This document shows positions 24,759 to 32,397 of a stretch of 41,860 nucleotides of DNA, one piece after another (the first letter of the stretch is position 1; each line of letters begins with the position of its first letter). The notes beneath the pieces are model-generated. The model made no database searches. It was not told the origin of the DNA and worked only from the letters and a program-made list of their open reading frames with translations. The DNA is taken from positions 1 through 41,860 of the forward strand of contig NZ_JAUTWS010000048.1 of assembly GCF_030657435.1 (NCBI RefSeq), read 5' to 3'. A program made the position numbers and the translations under genes. The stretch is from Paracraurococcus lichenis (lineage in GTDB: Bacteria > Pseudomonadota > Alphaproteobacteria > Acetobacterales > Acetobacteraceae).

Positions 24759-25160
24759 ATGCGATACGCAATCATAGACAGCGGCCGCGTGGTGAACGTG
24801 GCCGAGGCCGAACCCGACTTTGCCGCCGCGCGGGGCTGGGTCGCCAGCGAGACAGCCGGCCCCGGCTGGACCTTCGACGGCATCGGCTTCGCGCCGCCGG
24901 TCGAGCCCACGCCGAAGCGCGTCGTCTCGGCGGCGGAGTTCATCGCGCTCTTCACCCCGGCAGAGGTCGCGGCGCAGTTCACCGCCGATGCACGATTGAT
25001 GGTCGGCGCGATGACCGTCTTGGGCCAGGGCTCCTGCAATCTCGACAGCCCCGAAACCGCTGCCCTGCTCGGCCTAGCGGTGCAGCTCGGCGTCCTCGCG
25101 ACCGACCGCGTGCCGCAGATCCTCGCGGGCACACCGCCGAGCAGCGCGCCCAGCACCTAA
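24759..25160 (+). CDS. Small tail-associated protein, 133 aa
   Basis: Starts MRYAIIDSGRVVNVAEAEPDFAAARGW, a β-hairpin opening typical of short proteins encoded after phage tail fibres. The middle has GWTFDGIGFAPPVEP and the second half is helical (AAEFIALFTPAEVAAQF, LMVGAMTVLGQG, TAALLGLAVQLGVL). A chaperone or minor fibre component is plausible from its position; no motif proves it. A truncated relative lies immediately upstream. Confidence 0.65.
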   Translation: MRYAIIDSGRVVNVAEAEPDFAAARGWVASETAGPGWTFDGIGFAPPVEPTPKRVVSAAEFIALFTPAEVAAQFTADARLMVGAMTVLGQGSCNLDSPETAALLGLAVQLGVLATDRVPQILAGTPPSSAPST

Positions 25161-25187
25161 CAGGTTCGGGACACGTCTCGCGGGCGC

Positions 25188-25212
25188 GGGCGCTGCCCCG
25201 CAACCAGCGCCC
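25188..25212 (+). terminator. Hairpin ending the tail gene block
   Basis: GGGCGCTG (25188-25195) pairs with CAGCGCCC (25205-25212) around a 9-base loop, 28 bases after the last tail gene. There is no T run. It separates the tail genes from the membrane protein gene at 25226. Confidence 0.45.
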
Positions 25213-25225
25213 GTCGGACCCTGCC

Positions 25226-25846
25226 GTGACTGCGATTGTGCAAACTCTTCTCGAATGGCTTGGTGCTGGCGGCCTCCGGACTGCCTGGAACCGCCTCGCC
25301 ATGCTCCTCCTCCTCTCCGCGGCAGCAACCGGTCTCGCCGTCGTCTGGGACCAACGAGTGGTCGTGGTCAGCGTGTGGACGAACGAAGCCTCGCACTCCT
25401 ACGAGGTCGATCCTCAACGTGCCGCCAAAGTCCTCGCAGGTCTCATGCGGGCCACAGGCGGCGTCGCTGCCGCTGCGTGGCGCTACGACTTCCCGCGCAA
25501 CTCTCGGCACCTGGTGCTCGCCGCGACACGCACCGGGCAATCCGTGCTCGACGGAATGGACCTCGTCCCCATCCTGCGCAGCGGCAGCCACGTCAGCGCC
25601 CGCGTCCTGGCGGAGATGTGGGCCGGCTCCGTCCCATGCATCGAGATCACCAACGACGCCAGCGTGGACGTGAAATTCATCACGGCCGAAACGGGCGCGA
25701 CCATCTACTGCATCACCGGAGTACGCACCGGCGATGGTGACGTGCGGGGCTCCGTCATGGTGTTCCTGACCGACAAACCGACCGACCAGGGCTTCGTGAC
25801 CGAGGCGCTGCGCGCGGCGGCCCTGGGTCTGCTGCGCCGGACCTAA
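25226..25846 (+). CDS. Single-span membrane protein, 206 aa, unknown
   Basis: Starts with GTG (ATG alternatives lie well inside). A hydrophobic segment at about residues 23-43 (RLAMLLLLSAAATGLAVVW) follows an amphipathic start; the rest is a soluble α/β domain with SVWTNEASHSYEVDPQRAAKVLAGLMR, LVPILRSGSHVSARVLAEMWAGSVPCIEI and GSVMVFLTD. No family is recognised. Lying between tail and lysis genes, it could belong to lysis, immunity or superinfection exclusion, but that is position only. Confidence 0.6.
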   Translation: MTAIVQTLLEWLGAGGLRTAWNRLAMLLLLSAAATGLAVVWDQRVVVVSVWTNEASHSYEVDPQRAAKVLAGLMRATGGVAAAAWRYDFPRNSRHLVLAATRTGQSVLDGMDLVPILRSGSHVSARVLAEMWAGSVPCIEITNDASVDVKFITAETGATIYCITGVRTGDGDVRGSVMVFLTDKPTDQGFVTEALRAAALGLLRRT

Positions 25847-25902
25847 GGCATCGTCTCAGCTCAGAGGCTACCTCTCTGCCCTGCCGCCGGGGTACGGCGC
25901 CC

Positions 25903-26310
25903 TCAGCAGCCCGTTGTTTCATCCCCGGCCACCAGATCCTCGACCCGCAGGTCGAGCACCCTGGCAAGCCTCAGCATGGCGGCGAGGCTGCCTGGCTGTT
26001 GCCCGGTCTCGATGGCGCTGAGACAGCTGGCCGGCATGCTGGCGCGCGCTGCCAAGTCCGGCAGCGTCAGGCCCCGGTGCGTGCGCCAGACCCGGACCGG
26101 GCTCTCGCCCGCGAGCAGGCGGTCAACGAGGTCGATGGGCAGGCAATCGGCAAGCACGGCCTCCTTCCCCTTGGCCGCAATGCGCGCTTCGAAGGCCCGG
26201 AAAGCCGCAGCATCCTGCGCGTCCTCAAGCGCATCCAACAACGCCTCAAAGTCAGCGCGGCTCAGGGTCACGGTCTCTGGCGTTTCAGCCAGGGGCTTGA
26301 TCGCGTTCAT
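25903..26310 (-). CDS. XRE-family antitoxin-like regulator
   Basis: A 135-residue protein; its ATG overlaps the hicB stop (ATGA). The N-terminal helix region VTLSRADFEALLDALEDAQD and the segment LVDRLLAGESPVRVWRTHRGLTLPDLAARASMPASCLSAIETG form the layout of antitoxins normally paired with RelE/HigB-type toxins, with an XRE helix-turn-helix at about 75-125. No such toxin gene is next to it; instead it is the third gene of a hicA-hicB operon. It may regulate the operon or be an orphan antitoxin. Confidence 0.8.
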   Translation of the reverse strand: MNAIKPLAETPETVTLSRADFEALLDALEDAQDAAAFRAFEARIAAKGKEAVLADCLPIDLVDRLLAGESPVRVWRTHRGLTLPDLAARASMPASCLSAIETGQQPGSLAAMLRLARVLDLRVEDLVAGDETTGC

Positions 26311-26744
26311 GCGTCGACCGCCTCCACCTCGACCACCAAGCTCATGCCGAGCGCGGCAAGTGCACGCTCGACCTCCGGCATGCGGCTGACGTGCAGCACG
26401 CCCCGCAGGCGGCGAACCGCCTTCTCGTCGCAGCCGAGGGATTTGGCGAGCTCGACGTTGCTGATGCCCCGCTTCGCCATGGCGGCGTTGAGTGCCAGCT
26501 TCGCGGCCTCCAGCGCCGAAACCGCCACCATCGGGCGCCCATCTGCAGATGACGGCACAGGCACGACCTCGCCATCATCGACCATGGCGGCGAGAATGCT
26601 GGCCAGCGCATCCGCACCGCTCGCCAGGGCCTGCGTCCGGTCCGGCCCGCAGCCAACAGCCCCAGGCACATCCGGGAAGGTCACCGTCACGCCGTCGGCG
26701 GCTTCTTCGACCTCGGCAGGATAGGCGTAGCGCATCGCGATCAC
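26307..26744 (-). CDS. hicB: HicB-family antitoxin
   Basis: A 145-residue protein (Met4 could be the real start). Residues 4-60 (MRYAYPAEVEEAADGVTVTFPDVPGAVGCG...) form the partial RNase-H-like HicB domain that binds HicA. A C-terminal helix-turn-helix (ISNVELAKSLGCDEKAVRRLRGVL, about 94-117) would bind the operator upstream of hicA. Its start overlaps the hicA stop by four bases, so toxin and antitoxin are translated together. Confidence 0.85.
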   Translation of the reverse strand: MIAMRYAYPAEVEEAADGVTVTFPDVPGAVGCGPDRTQALASGADALASILAAMVDDGEVVPVPSSADGRPMVAVSALEAAKLALNAAMAKRGISNVELAKSLGCDEKAVRRLRGVLHVSRMPEVERALAALGMSLVVEVEAVDA

Positions 26745-26971
26745 TCCTTCAGATCGTCATCTGTCAGCCCGAGGTGCCGCAGGATGGCGCGATAGGTGCC
26801 CATCGGCAGGTCGGCACGGTGCTGCGGGATCGTGCTGCGCCGTCCGCTCAGGGTGACCACGATGTGGCTGCCCTTGCCCGGCCGCTCCACCAGAACCAGT
26901 CCGCGCCGGTTGGCGAGGCGGCGGATTGTGCGGAGCAGCTCGATCCCGTTCATGTCGGGGTAATCGGACAT
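26741..26971 (-). CDS. hicA: HicA-family mRNA interferase toxin
   Basis: A 76-residue double-stranded-RNA-binding-fold protein. The signature is VERPGKGSHIVVTLSGRRSTIPQH with the catalytic His36 in GKGSH, followed by LPMGTYRAILRHLGLT. HicA toxins cut mRNA when HicB is lost, stabilising plasmids or prophages. Two starts are possible: 26971, whose ATG lies inside an operator palindrome, or 26953 (MNGIELLR), the usual first residues of the family. Neither has a strong ribosome site. Confidence 0.85.
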   Translation of the reverse strand: MSDYPDMNGIELLRTIRRLANRRGLVLVERPGKGSHIVVTLSGRRSTIPQHRADLPMGTYRAILRHLGLTDDDLKE

Positions 26972-27012
26972 TTATGTCCGAGACGCAAGCTGAATCGGAC
27001 ATTTATGTCCGA
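26964..27012. promoter_or_regulatory. Doubled 18-bp palindrome, operator between hicA and the lysis gene
   Basis: TCGGACATTTATGTCCGA occurs at 26964-26981 and again at 26995-27012, both perfect inverted repeats, 31 bp (about three helix turns) apart. The site spans the hicA start and lies about 50-95 bp before the lysis gene at 27060, so a bound regulator could control both directions. The HicB HTH or the XRE protein are the likely binders. Confidence 0.8.
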
Positions 27013-27059
27013 AATTCCCCGCCGTCTGGGCAAGGCGGCACTCCTACAGAGGGCAAACC

Positions 27060-27719
27060 ATGGATCTCGAGACGCTGCTGGCACTCCTGCCGGCACGATG
27101 GGTGCTGCCTGCACTGCTGGCGGCAGTAGCCTTGCCGCACCTGCTGGCCTGGCTGCCGCAGGGCCAGCCGGGCACGGCCTGGGGCACGCTCCGCAGCCTG
27201 CTGGACCGCCTGGCCGGCAACTACGGTAATGCCGCCAACCGAGCCCTGACGGCCCGGCTCTCGGCGGCGACCGTGGCGCAGGGCTTACTCAGCGGGTGGC
27301 GGGCAGCAGCGATTGCGCCTCCACTCTCCGCGGCCGACCGCGATATCCTGGTGCGCACCGTCTGGGGCGAGGCGCGCGGCGAGCCCGAGGCGGGACAGGT
27401 CGCGGTGGTGCACGTGGTGCGCAATCGCGCGCTTGCACGCCGAAGCTCGGCGGCGGTCGAGTGTCAGCGGCGGTGGCAATTCAGCGCGTGGAATGCGGAC
27501 GATCCGAACCGGGCCAAGATGCTCAGCTTGAAGCCTGCCGATCCGGATTATCAGCGGATTGCCGCGGTGGTGGATCGCGCCTGGGCGGCGCCGGATACCG
27601 TTGCGGACGCCCGGCACTACTACGCTCTGTCGATCGACCGGACGCCAGCCTGGGCGCGGCCGCCGGCGCGCGAGGTGGCGCGGATCGGTGGGCACGTCTT
27701 CTTCGCGGGCGTCGCCTAG
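27060..27719 (+). CDS. Membrane-anchored cell wall hydrolase (SleB/Hydrolase_2 family), probable endolysin
   Basis: A 219-residue protein. Residues about 13-32 (RWVLPALLAAVALPHLLAWL) form a membrane segment. The SleB-like domain spans about 95-216, with the catalytic Glu104 in RTVWGEARGEPEAGQVAVVHVVRNR, Cys135 followed by WQFSAWN, DARHYYAL, and the closing VARIGGHVFFAGVA. This family cuts peptidoglycan glycan strands. Fusion of the hydrolase to a membrane anchor suggests a SAR-type endolysin or self-exporting lysin; no separate holin is identified. AGAGGGCAAACC precedes the ATG. Confidence 0.85.
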   Translation: MDLETLLALLPARWVLPALLAAVALPHLLAWLPQGQPGTAWGTLRSLLDRLAGNYGNAANRALTARLSAATVAQGLLSGWRAAAIAPPLSAADRDILVRTVWGEARGEPEAGQVAVVHVVRNRALARRSSAAVECQRRWQFSAWNADDPNRAKMLSLKPADPDYQRIAAVVDRAWAAPDTVADARHYYALSIDRTPAWARPPAREVARIGGHVFFAGVA

Positions 27720-28281
27720 CGCCAGCAGCGCTGCAGTGAGGTAATCTCCGCGCGGAGGCCGGGAGGGGGCCGCTGCACGGTCAGTATCCGCTCGGATGCT
27801 GTCGATGGGGATCGCTGCAGGACAGACCCGGGGCCGGACGGCCCCCCTCACCCGCCCTGCTGGCTTGCAGGCTCGCGGGCCGCTGCCTTCCGCTGCATGG
27901 CCTTCCGCTGGCCATCCCGCATCATGGAGAGGATCACCCGCATCTCGCCCGAGGCCCGCGCGTCGCCGTTGGCCATGCGCTGCACGCTGCGGAGGATAGT
28001 TCAGCGGCTACGCGCGCAGCTTGCTGGTATAGGCGCAGTCCGACACATCTCCAGCAATGCCCTTCGACATATTATTTAATTCTAATATAATAATATTAAT
28101 TTTTCATCATGACATCTTTTTCTTTTGTAGCTACAGTCGTTCTCCTCTTTGTTGATTGTTTATGGCACCACATATCATTCTTGGTTGCAAGAATGGTCCA
28201 GTGGTCCTTCCACGGCCACCGGCACCGATGGCCCATTCCGCCATACCCAGGCTGGCCGGGCCTCGGTGACGAGTTAACGCC
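27720..28281. other. 562-bp gap: hairpins, a reverse-strand gene remnant and an AT-rich promoter island
   Basis: Holds CTCCGCGCGGAG (27746-27757) and a GC stem (27830-27845) after the lysis gene. From about 28060 to 28200 the sequence is strongly AT-rich, unlike everything around it, and probably carries the promoter of the chemoreceptor gene. A reverse-strand remnant lies in between (listed separately). Confidence 0.6.
27848..27998 (-). pseudogene. Remnant of a DUF5681-like gene, C-terminal part
   Basis: The reverse strand encodes ILRSVQRMANGDARASGEMRVILSMM... with the stop at 27848-27850 and another stop immediately upstream of the fragment. The 'A-x-GD-RA' helix pattern and basic tail (RKAMQRKAAAR) recall the ends of DUF5681 proteins, common mobile-element-associated genes. 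It is too short to function and shows that this junction has been rearranged. The assignment is tentative. Confidence 0.35.
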
Positions 28282-29970
28282 ATGGCTCTTTTTCAGAATA
28301 CGAGCGTGCGCAGCAAGCTCATCATCGCTTTCGGCGCGCTCTTCCTCACCCTGGCCGGCCTGGGCGGCGTCGCTGTCCAGCAGCTCTCGCGCCTTGACGG
28401 GGCCGCTGCAGACCTGGCCGACAACTGGATGCCGTCGATCGACACTTTGGGACGGTTGACAGCGAGCATCACGCGCCATCGCGCCCTACAGGGTCAGATC
28501 CTGTTGACGACCAACCCGAACACCAAAGCAGAGGCTGAGCGGCAATACGCGCAGGTGCTCGCACTCGTCGAGGAGAACTGGCGTACCTATGACCGGCTCG
28601 TCACCCCAGGTGAGGAACGCCAACGGGCCGATGCCATTGTGGCGGCGTGGCGCGACTATAAGGCGAAGGCTGAACGGATCGACGATCTGACCCGACGTGG
28701 GGACAGGGATGGGGCGGTCGCCCTCTACGAAGGCGAGACGTGGCCTGTTTACCGTCGTACCCTTGAGGCGGTTTCCGCCGACCAGGACCTTAATACCCGC
28801 ATGGGTCGGAATGCCGCCGCGGCTGCGCACGTGACCTATGCCTCGGCGCTCTGGATGATCGGCGGTGTCACCCTCCTCGCCGCCCTTGTAGCGCTGGCCT
28901 CGGCCTTGTGGCTGAACAAGCAGGTGGTATCGCGGGTGCTCCGGCTGGCCGGCACAACGCGCCAGCTTGCCCAACGTGATTACGCTTTCGAACTGCCGTG
29001 CGCTGTCCGGGCTGATGAGATTGGTGATCTCGCGCGGGCTATCGACGAATGTCGCACCGGGCTGCGCGCGGCTGACGCCCTGAGCGCAGCACAGGCCGTT
29101 GAGCAGGCCGCCAAGGCTGAGCATGCAGCGCGGTTGGCAGCCTTGCTTAAGAGTTTCGAGGGCAAGGTGCGGCACGCAGTCAGCACGCTCTCGGCCGCAG
29201 TGGGACGGCTGAAGGGCGCCGCAGAAATCATGTCCGGCAGCGCCGAGGGTACTCTAAAGCAGGCTGCCTCGGTCGCAGCTGCGGCTGAACAGACCAGCGC
29301 TAACGTCCAGACCGTAGCTGCCGCAACCGAGGAACTCTCCGCCTCTATCGCCGAGATCACTCGCCAGGTCTCGCAGAGCTCCAAGGTCGCAGGCCAAGCC
29401 GTCGCCGAGGCCCGCCACACCGACGAGGTGGTCCACGGTCTCGCCGAGGGTGCTCAACGCATTGGCGAGGTCATGCACCTGATCACCACCATCGCCGGCC
29501 AGACCAACCTGCTCGCGCTCAACGCCACCATCGAGGCCGCCCGCGCCGGCGAGGCCGGCAAGGGCTTCGCGGTGGTCGCCTCCGAGGTCAAGAACCTCGC
29601 GGCGCAGACCGCGAAAGCCACTGAGGAGATCGCGGCGCAGGTCGGCGCCATGCAGTCGGCGACGGGCGATGCGGTGGGCGCGATCCAGGCGATCGGGGCG
29701 CGCATCGGCGAGGTGAGCGAAATAGCGACTGCGATCGCTGCCGCCGTCGAGGAGCAGGGCTCGGCCACTGCCGAGATCGCCCGCAGTGTGCAGCAGGCTG
29801 CGGCCGGCACACAGAGTGTCTCGGGCGCGATCGGCGCGGTCAGCCGCGCCGCCACTGAGGCGAGCGCCGCTGCCAGTGAAGTGGCCAGCGCCTCGGAGGA
29901 CCTGTCGCGCCAGGCCACGACACTCGACACCGAGGTAGGCACCTTCTTACGCGACGCGCGCGCTGCCTAA
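28282..29970 (+). CDS. Methyl-accepting chemotaxis protein
   Basis: A 562-residue chemoreceptor with all usual parts. TM1 lies at about 12-33, a four-helix-bundle sensor at 34-185 outside the membrane, TM2 at about 186-210, and HAMP at 211-262. The cytoplasmic signalling helix pair has the conserved tip IAGQTNLLALNATIEAARAG (404-423) followed by GKGFAVVASEVKNLAAQT, which contacts CheA and CheW. There is no NWETF-type C-terminal tether. The gene has its own AT-rich upstream region and its own terminator between the lysis gene and plasmid genes, the arrangement of phage morons. Confidence 0.95.
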   Translation: MALFQNTSVRSKLIIAFGALFLTLAGLGGVAVQQLSRLDGAAADLADNWMPSIDTLGRLTASITRHRALQGQILLTTNPNTKAEAERQYAQVLALVEENWRTYDRLVTPGEERQRADAIVAAWRDYKAKAERIDDLTRRGDRDGAVALYEGETWPVYRRTLEAVSADQDLNTRMGRNAAAAAHVTYASALWMIGGVTLLAALVALASALWLNKQVVSRVLRLAGTTRQLAQRDYAFELPCAVRADEIGDLARAIDECRTGLRAADALSAAQAVEQAAKAEHAARLAALLKSFEGKVRHAVSTLSAAVGRLKGAAEIMSGSAEGTLKQAASVAAAAEQTSANVQTVAAATEELSASIAEITRQVSQSSKVAGQAVAEARHTDEVVHGLAEGAQRIGEVMHLITTIAGQTNLLALNATIEAARAGEAGKGFAVVASEVKNLAAQTAKATEEIAAQVGAMQSATGDAVGAIQAIGARIGEVSEIATAIAAAVEEQGSATAEIARSVQQAAAGTQSVSGAIGAVSRAATEASAAASEVASASEDLSRQATTLDTEVGTFLRDARAA

Positions 29971-29992
29971 TCGGCGGATCAGCCGAAGAGAG

Positions 29993-30027
29993 AAAGGGCC
30001 GGCAACCTTCCTGGATGCCGGCCCTTT
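29993..30027 (+). terminator. Rho-independent terminator after the chemoreceptor gene
   Basis: AAAGGGCCGGCA (29993-30004) pairs over 12 bp with TGCCGGCCCTTT (30016-30027) around an 11-base loop. It starts 23 bases after the stop codon. The A/T ends of the stem make it usable in both directions. Confidence 0.85.
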
Positions 30028-30127
30028 CCTATCCGCATTCACCGCCTTGCTGTGCGCTGTGGGTACCGCCAGCCAGGTTGTTGCCGCCTGCTAACGCGCA
30101 ATCTGGAAAAAGCGAGAACCACAGCTC

Positions 30128-30352
30128 ATGGACGAGTACCGTGTCGAGCCAGTGCTTGGCGGCTACGAGGCGCAGCAGCGCATCCTGACGATCGTCGGCG
30201 GTCACTCCGTCTGGGTTCCCTTGCAAGAGACCGGGTATTGGGCCGACTCCAGCGCATGCTTGCATGGTATAGTCAGAGTGCGCTGCTCCGTCGCCACGCG
30301 CGACGAAGCCGAGCGCATCATTGAGCGGGCGAAGGCGATTAACGCCGCCTAA
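30128..30352 (+). CDS. Small unknown protein, 74 aa
   Basis: Reads MDEYRVEPVLGGYEAQQRIL, then VGGHSVWVPLQETGYW, and ends in a helix (TRDEAERIIERAKAINAA). The composition is balanced and looks like a real small α/β protein. No family is recognised. The opposite strand is also open here but its sequence in this stretch is less protein-like. Confidence 0.5.
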   Translation: MDEYRVEPVLGGYEAQQRILTIVGGHSVWVPLQETGYWADSSACLHGIVRVRCSVATRDEAERIIERAKAINAA

Positions 30353-30676
30353 CACACGCTCCTTGGCGCTCCACCAGTTCACCTCTACTCCCCTTCGATA
30401 TGGCGGGATTATCAGAGGTAAGGCGGAGAGCGGGGCGAGGGAGAGGCCCAGCAGCCGGCGCAGGGTGTCTAGCTCGTCCTGCATCTCCGCCATCTCCTGC
30501 TGCAGCCGGGCGATTTCTTCATCGGCGCAGAGGGTGGCAAAGGCGACGCCTTTGCGAAACTCGCCCGGCAAGTCGAGGTCGGGTCGCTTTCGCCGAAGCA
30601 GAGGGCGCGGCTGCAAGCGGAGCGGTGATTCTGTGTCTTGAGCTATAAAATAGACAGTGATGTTGCCCAGCCAGCC
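30353..30676. other. 324-bp stretch with a reverse-strand coiled-coil fragment
   Basis: The reverse strand reads RPLLRRKRPDLDLPGEFRK, then DEEIARLQQEMAEMQDELD and TLRRLLGLSLAPLSAL between about 30616 and 30410, a convincing coiled-coil piece. The frame continues leftwards into sequence that looks like the shadow of the gene at 30128, and there is no ATG start (only TTG at 30616). It is probably the rest of a disrupted gene. Confidence 0.4.
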
Positions 30677-31168
30677 CTAGGCACCTGTACTTCTGAGCTT
30701 CGCGTACAAGTCGCTACGCGCAACAACCAAATCGCTTGTCCGTTCCCAAAACTCCCGCATAGTTGCAACCTCGCGGATGCCAGGAATTGTCCCATTAAGC
30801 GCGCGTAGAGCAGTCTCATAAGCTCGAACTTGCGGGCCAACTTCAGCTGGCAGCATCGGGATCGCCGCTTCAAGAAGTTGTTTTTGATTCAAAATATTTG
30901 ACAGAAGACGGCTTTTCGCCTCTAAGTTCACTTTGTTGTCTTGTGAAATAGCAATGACGAAAGAAGCAACAAGGTGATCAAAATCCATCGCTGCTTCGCG
31001 GAAGTCTCGTATTGCTTTCTCGGTTTTGTCTGACGCTGATTGACGGTCCGCGTAGTACTGGGTAACGGCTCCCTGCCAAATAGGCGCGACAGCGCTACCC
31101 CCGACGCCGCCAACGAGCAACAGGCCTGCCGGCTTCAGCCAAGACTGCCTCTTCAACCAGCCCAGCAT
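30677..31168 (-). CDS. Membrane-anchored helical protein, 163 aa (cassette gene 2)
   Basis: The start at 31168 has GGAGG nine bases upstream; a longer frame lacks this. After MLGWLKRQSWLKPAG comes one membrane span (about 15-33, LLLVGGVGGSAVAPI), then a helical domain with YADRQSASDKTEKAIRDFRE and LLSNILNQKQLLEAAIPML. The G+C is visibly lower than in the phage genes. No family is recognised. It lies 28 bases after the gene at 31197-32360 on the same strand, so the two form an operon. Confidence 0.65.
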   Translation of the reverse strand: MLGWLKRQSWLKPAGLLLVGGVGGSAVAPIWQGAVTQYYADRQSASDKTEKAIRDFREAAMDFDHLVASFVIAISQDNKVNLEAKSRLLSNILNQKQLLEAAIPMLPAEVGPQVRAYETALRALNGTIPGIREVATMREFWERTSDLVVARSDLYAKLRSTGA

Positions 31169-31196
31169 CGGTAAGCCTCCGTCTCCCAAACCGAAA

Positions 31197-32360
31197 TTAC
31201 CGGGTCGCCGCGCGACTGTCACCGCGCATCCTCGGATGCTCTGCCAAACTTTTGGCGCGCAGGCAGGCATTTCGCCAGACATCGTATTGCATATAGCTTA
31301 GCGCTTCACGGACGGCCTCGTCCACAGCGGGAGCGCATGGATCGGGCGTGCCAGTTGCGGCCGTGTTTACGACCTTAGCGCCATTAGGATTGGGTTGCGG
31401 CTCGGCCGCACTGGCGGTGGTGAGAAGAGAAAACAACGCAGCTAAGATAAGCGGCGCCAACGTACGAGACTTCAGCGCCAAGGAGCCTGGTGAGTTGATG
31501 TTGACCTTGAGGTCGAGCAGGAAGCGCTCCGCGACATCCACTTCCAAGACCTGCCAAATGTGTGCGATCTGGACCGGATCACTAAGACCGGCCTCTTGGG
31601 CCTGTGCCACAGTGGAAGCCAAACGGCTGAGTAGGCTCAGGCTCAGGGCGTCCTCGGTGGTGAACCGCTCGGCCTCGGTCCAGAGCCTCGTGGCATAGAC
31701 GCCGTCGGCGTAGTAGGTACCGTAGCTGTGGTCGAAAATTTCTTGATGGAAGGATTGCCCGAGCAGCGTGAAAGCGTTTGGGCGCCGCAGCACGGTTGAC
31801 AGCTCGGCTGACAACTCAAGCTCATTCACGGGCGGATACCAGCGAACTAGGCGTGCCGGCATCGGTTCGTCGCCATACATCTCCGGTAGGATGACGCTCG
31901 TACGTCGCTCGGGACCGTCAATGAACTCGCCGATGAGTACCCGTCGTGTGGGGATCGCGTCGGGCACCACGACGAGATCGCCAATAGCGGCCCTTGCAAA
32001 GAAGCCGATCACCGCGCCCTTGTCGGTGTGTGCTTCCTTCGGAAGTCGCTTGTCTGCATATGCAGCGATGTCGCGGTCTGGCGGATCTGGGATCTCGTCC
32101 GTACGGCCTTGTCGCGCCAGCTGTGCTGCTCGCGCAGCCCATGGCTCGATCGCGCGCGCCGCCAGAATGCGTGCGTCTAAATCCGGCAGGTCGGAGGTGA
32201 TAGGCCCGTCGGGAAGCTGTAGCCCAGGCAGGTCAAGAAAGACCGAGTGCTGTCGCTCAAAGCTTTGTAGGAAGCGGTATTTCTTGCCCGGGAAAAGGCG
32301 CCACACTTGACGTTGTGGAGGAACAATCCGGGTATTCAAGTCAATGGTATATTGGGTCAT
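31197..32360 (-). CDS. PUA/EVE-like domain protein with C-terminal membrane anchor, 387 aa (cassette gene 1)
   Basis: Start taken at 32360 (MTQYTIDLNTRIVPP). Residues 17-45 read VWRLFPGKKYRFLQSFERQ. The segment at about 114-200 has AIGDLVVVPDA, RRVLIGEFIDGP and PARLVRWYPPVNELELSAEL, the order of strands in PUA/EVE-like domains, which in restriction and defence proteins read modified bases. Then come helices, a membrane span at about 300-317 (LAPLILAALFSLLTTASA), and a short tail with two Cys. No catalytic domain is visible. An alternative is a host-derived membrane protein of unrelated function; the domain match is from memory of the pattern. Confidence 0.55.
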   Translation of the reverse strand: MTQYTIDLNTRIVPPQRQVWRLFPGKKYRFLQSFERQHSVFLDLPGLQLPDGPITSDLPDLDARILAARAIEPWAARAAQLARQGRTDEIPDPPDRDIAAYADKRLPKEAHTDKGAVIGFFARAAIGDLVVVPDAIPTRRVLIGEFIDGPERRTSVILPEMYGDEPMPARLVRWYPPVNELELSAELSTVLRRPNAFTLLGQSFHQEIFDHSYGTYYADGVYATRLWTEAERFTTEDALSLSLLSRLASTVAQAQEAGLSDPVQIAHIWQVLEVDVAERFLLDLKVNINSPGSLALKSRTLAPLILAALFSLLTTASAAEPQPNPNGAKVVNTAATGTPDPCAPAVDEAVREALSYMQYDVWRNACLRAKSLAEHPRMRGDSRAATR

Positions 32361-32397
32361 AGGCCGGTGTGCGAGCTTCCGGGGACGAGAGCGGGTG

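Noticed and set aside
26926..27129. Forward frame starting inside the hicA operator
   Set aside because: It overlaps the lysis gene start in another frame and its translation is Cys/Arg-rich noise.
27796..28079. Two short forward frames between the lysis gene and the chemoreceptor
   Set aside because: No ribosome site, Arg/Ala/Ser composition, and a reverse-strand remnant explains the coding-like pattern.
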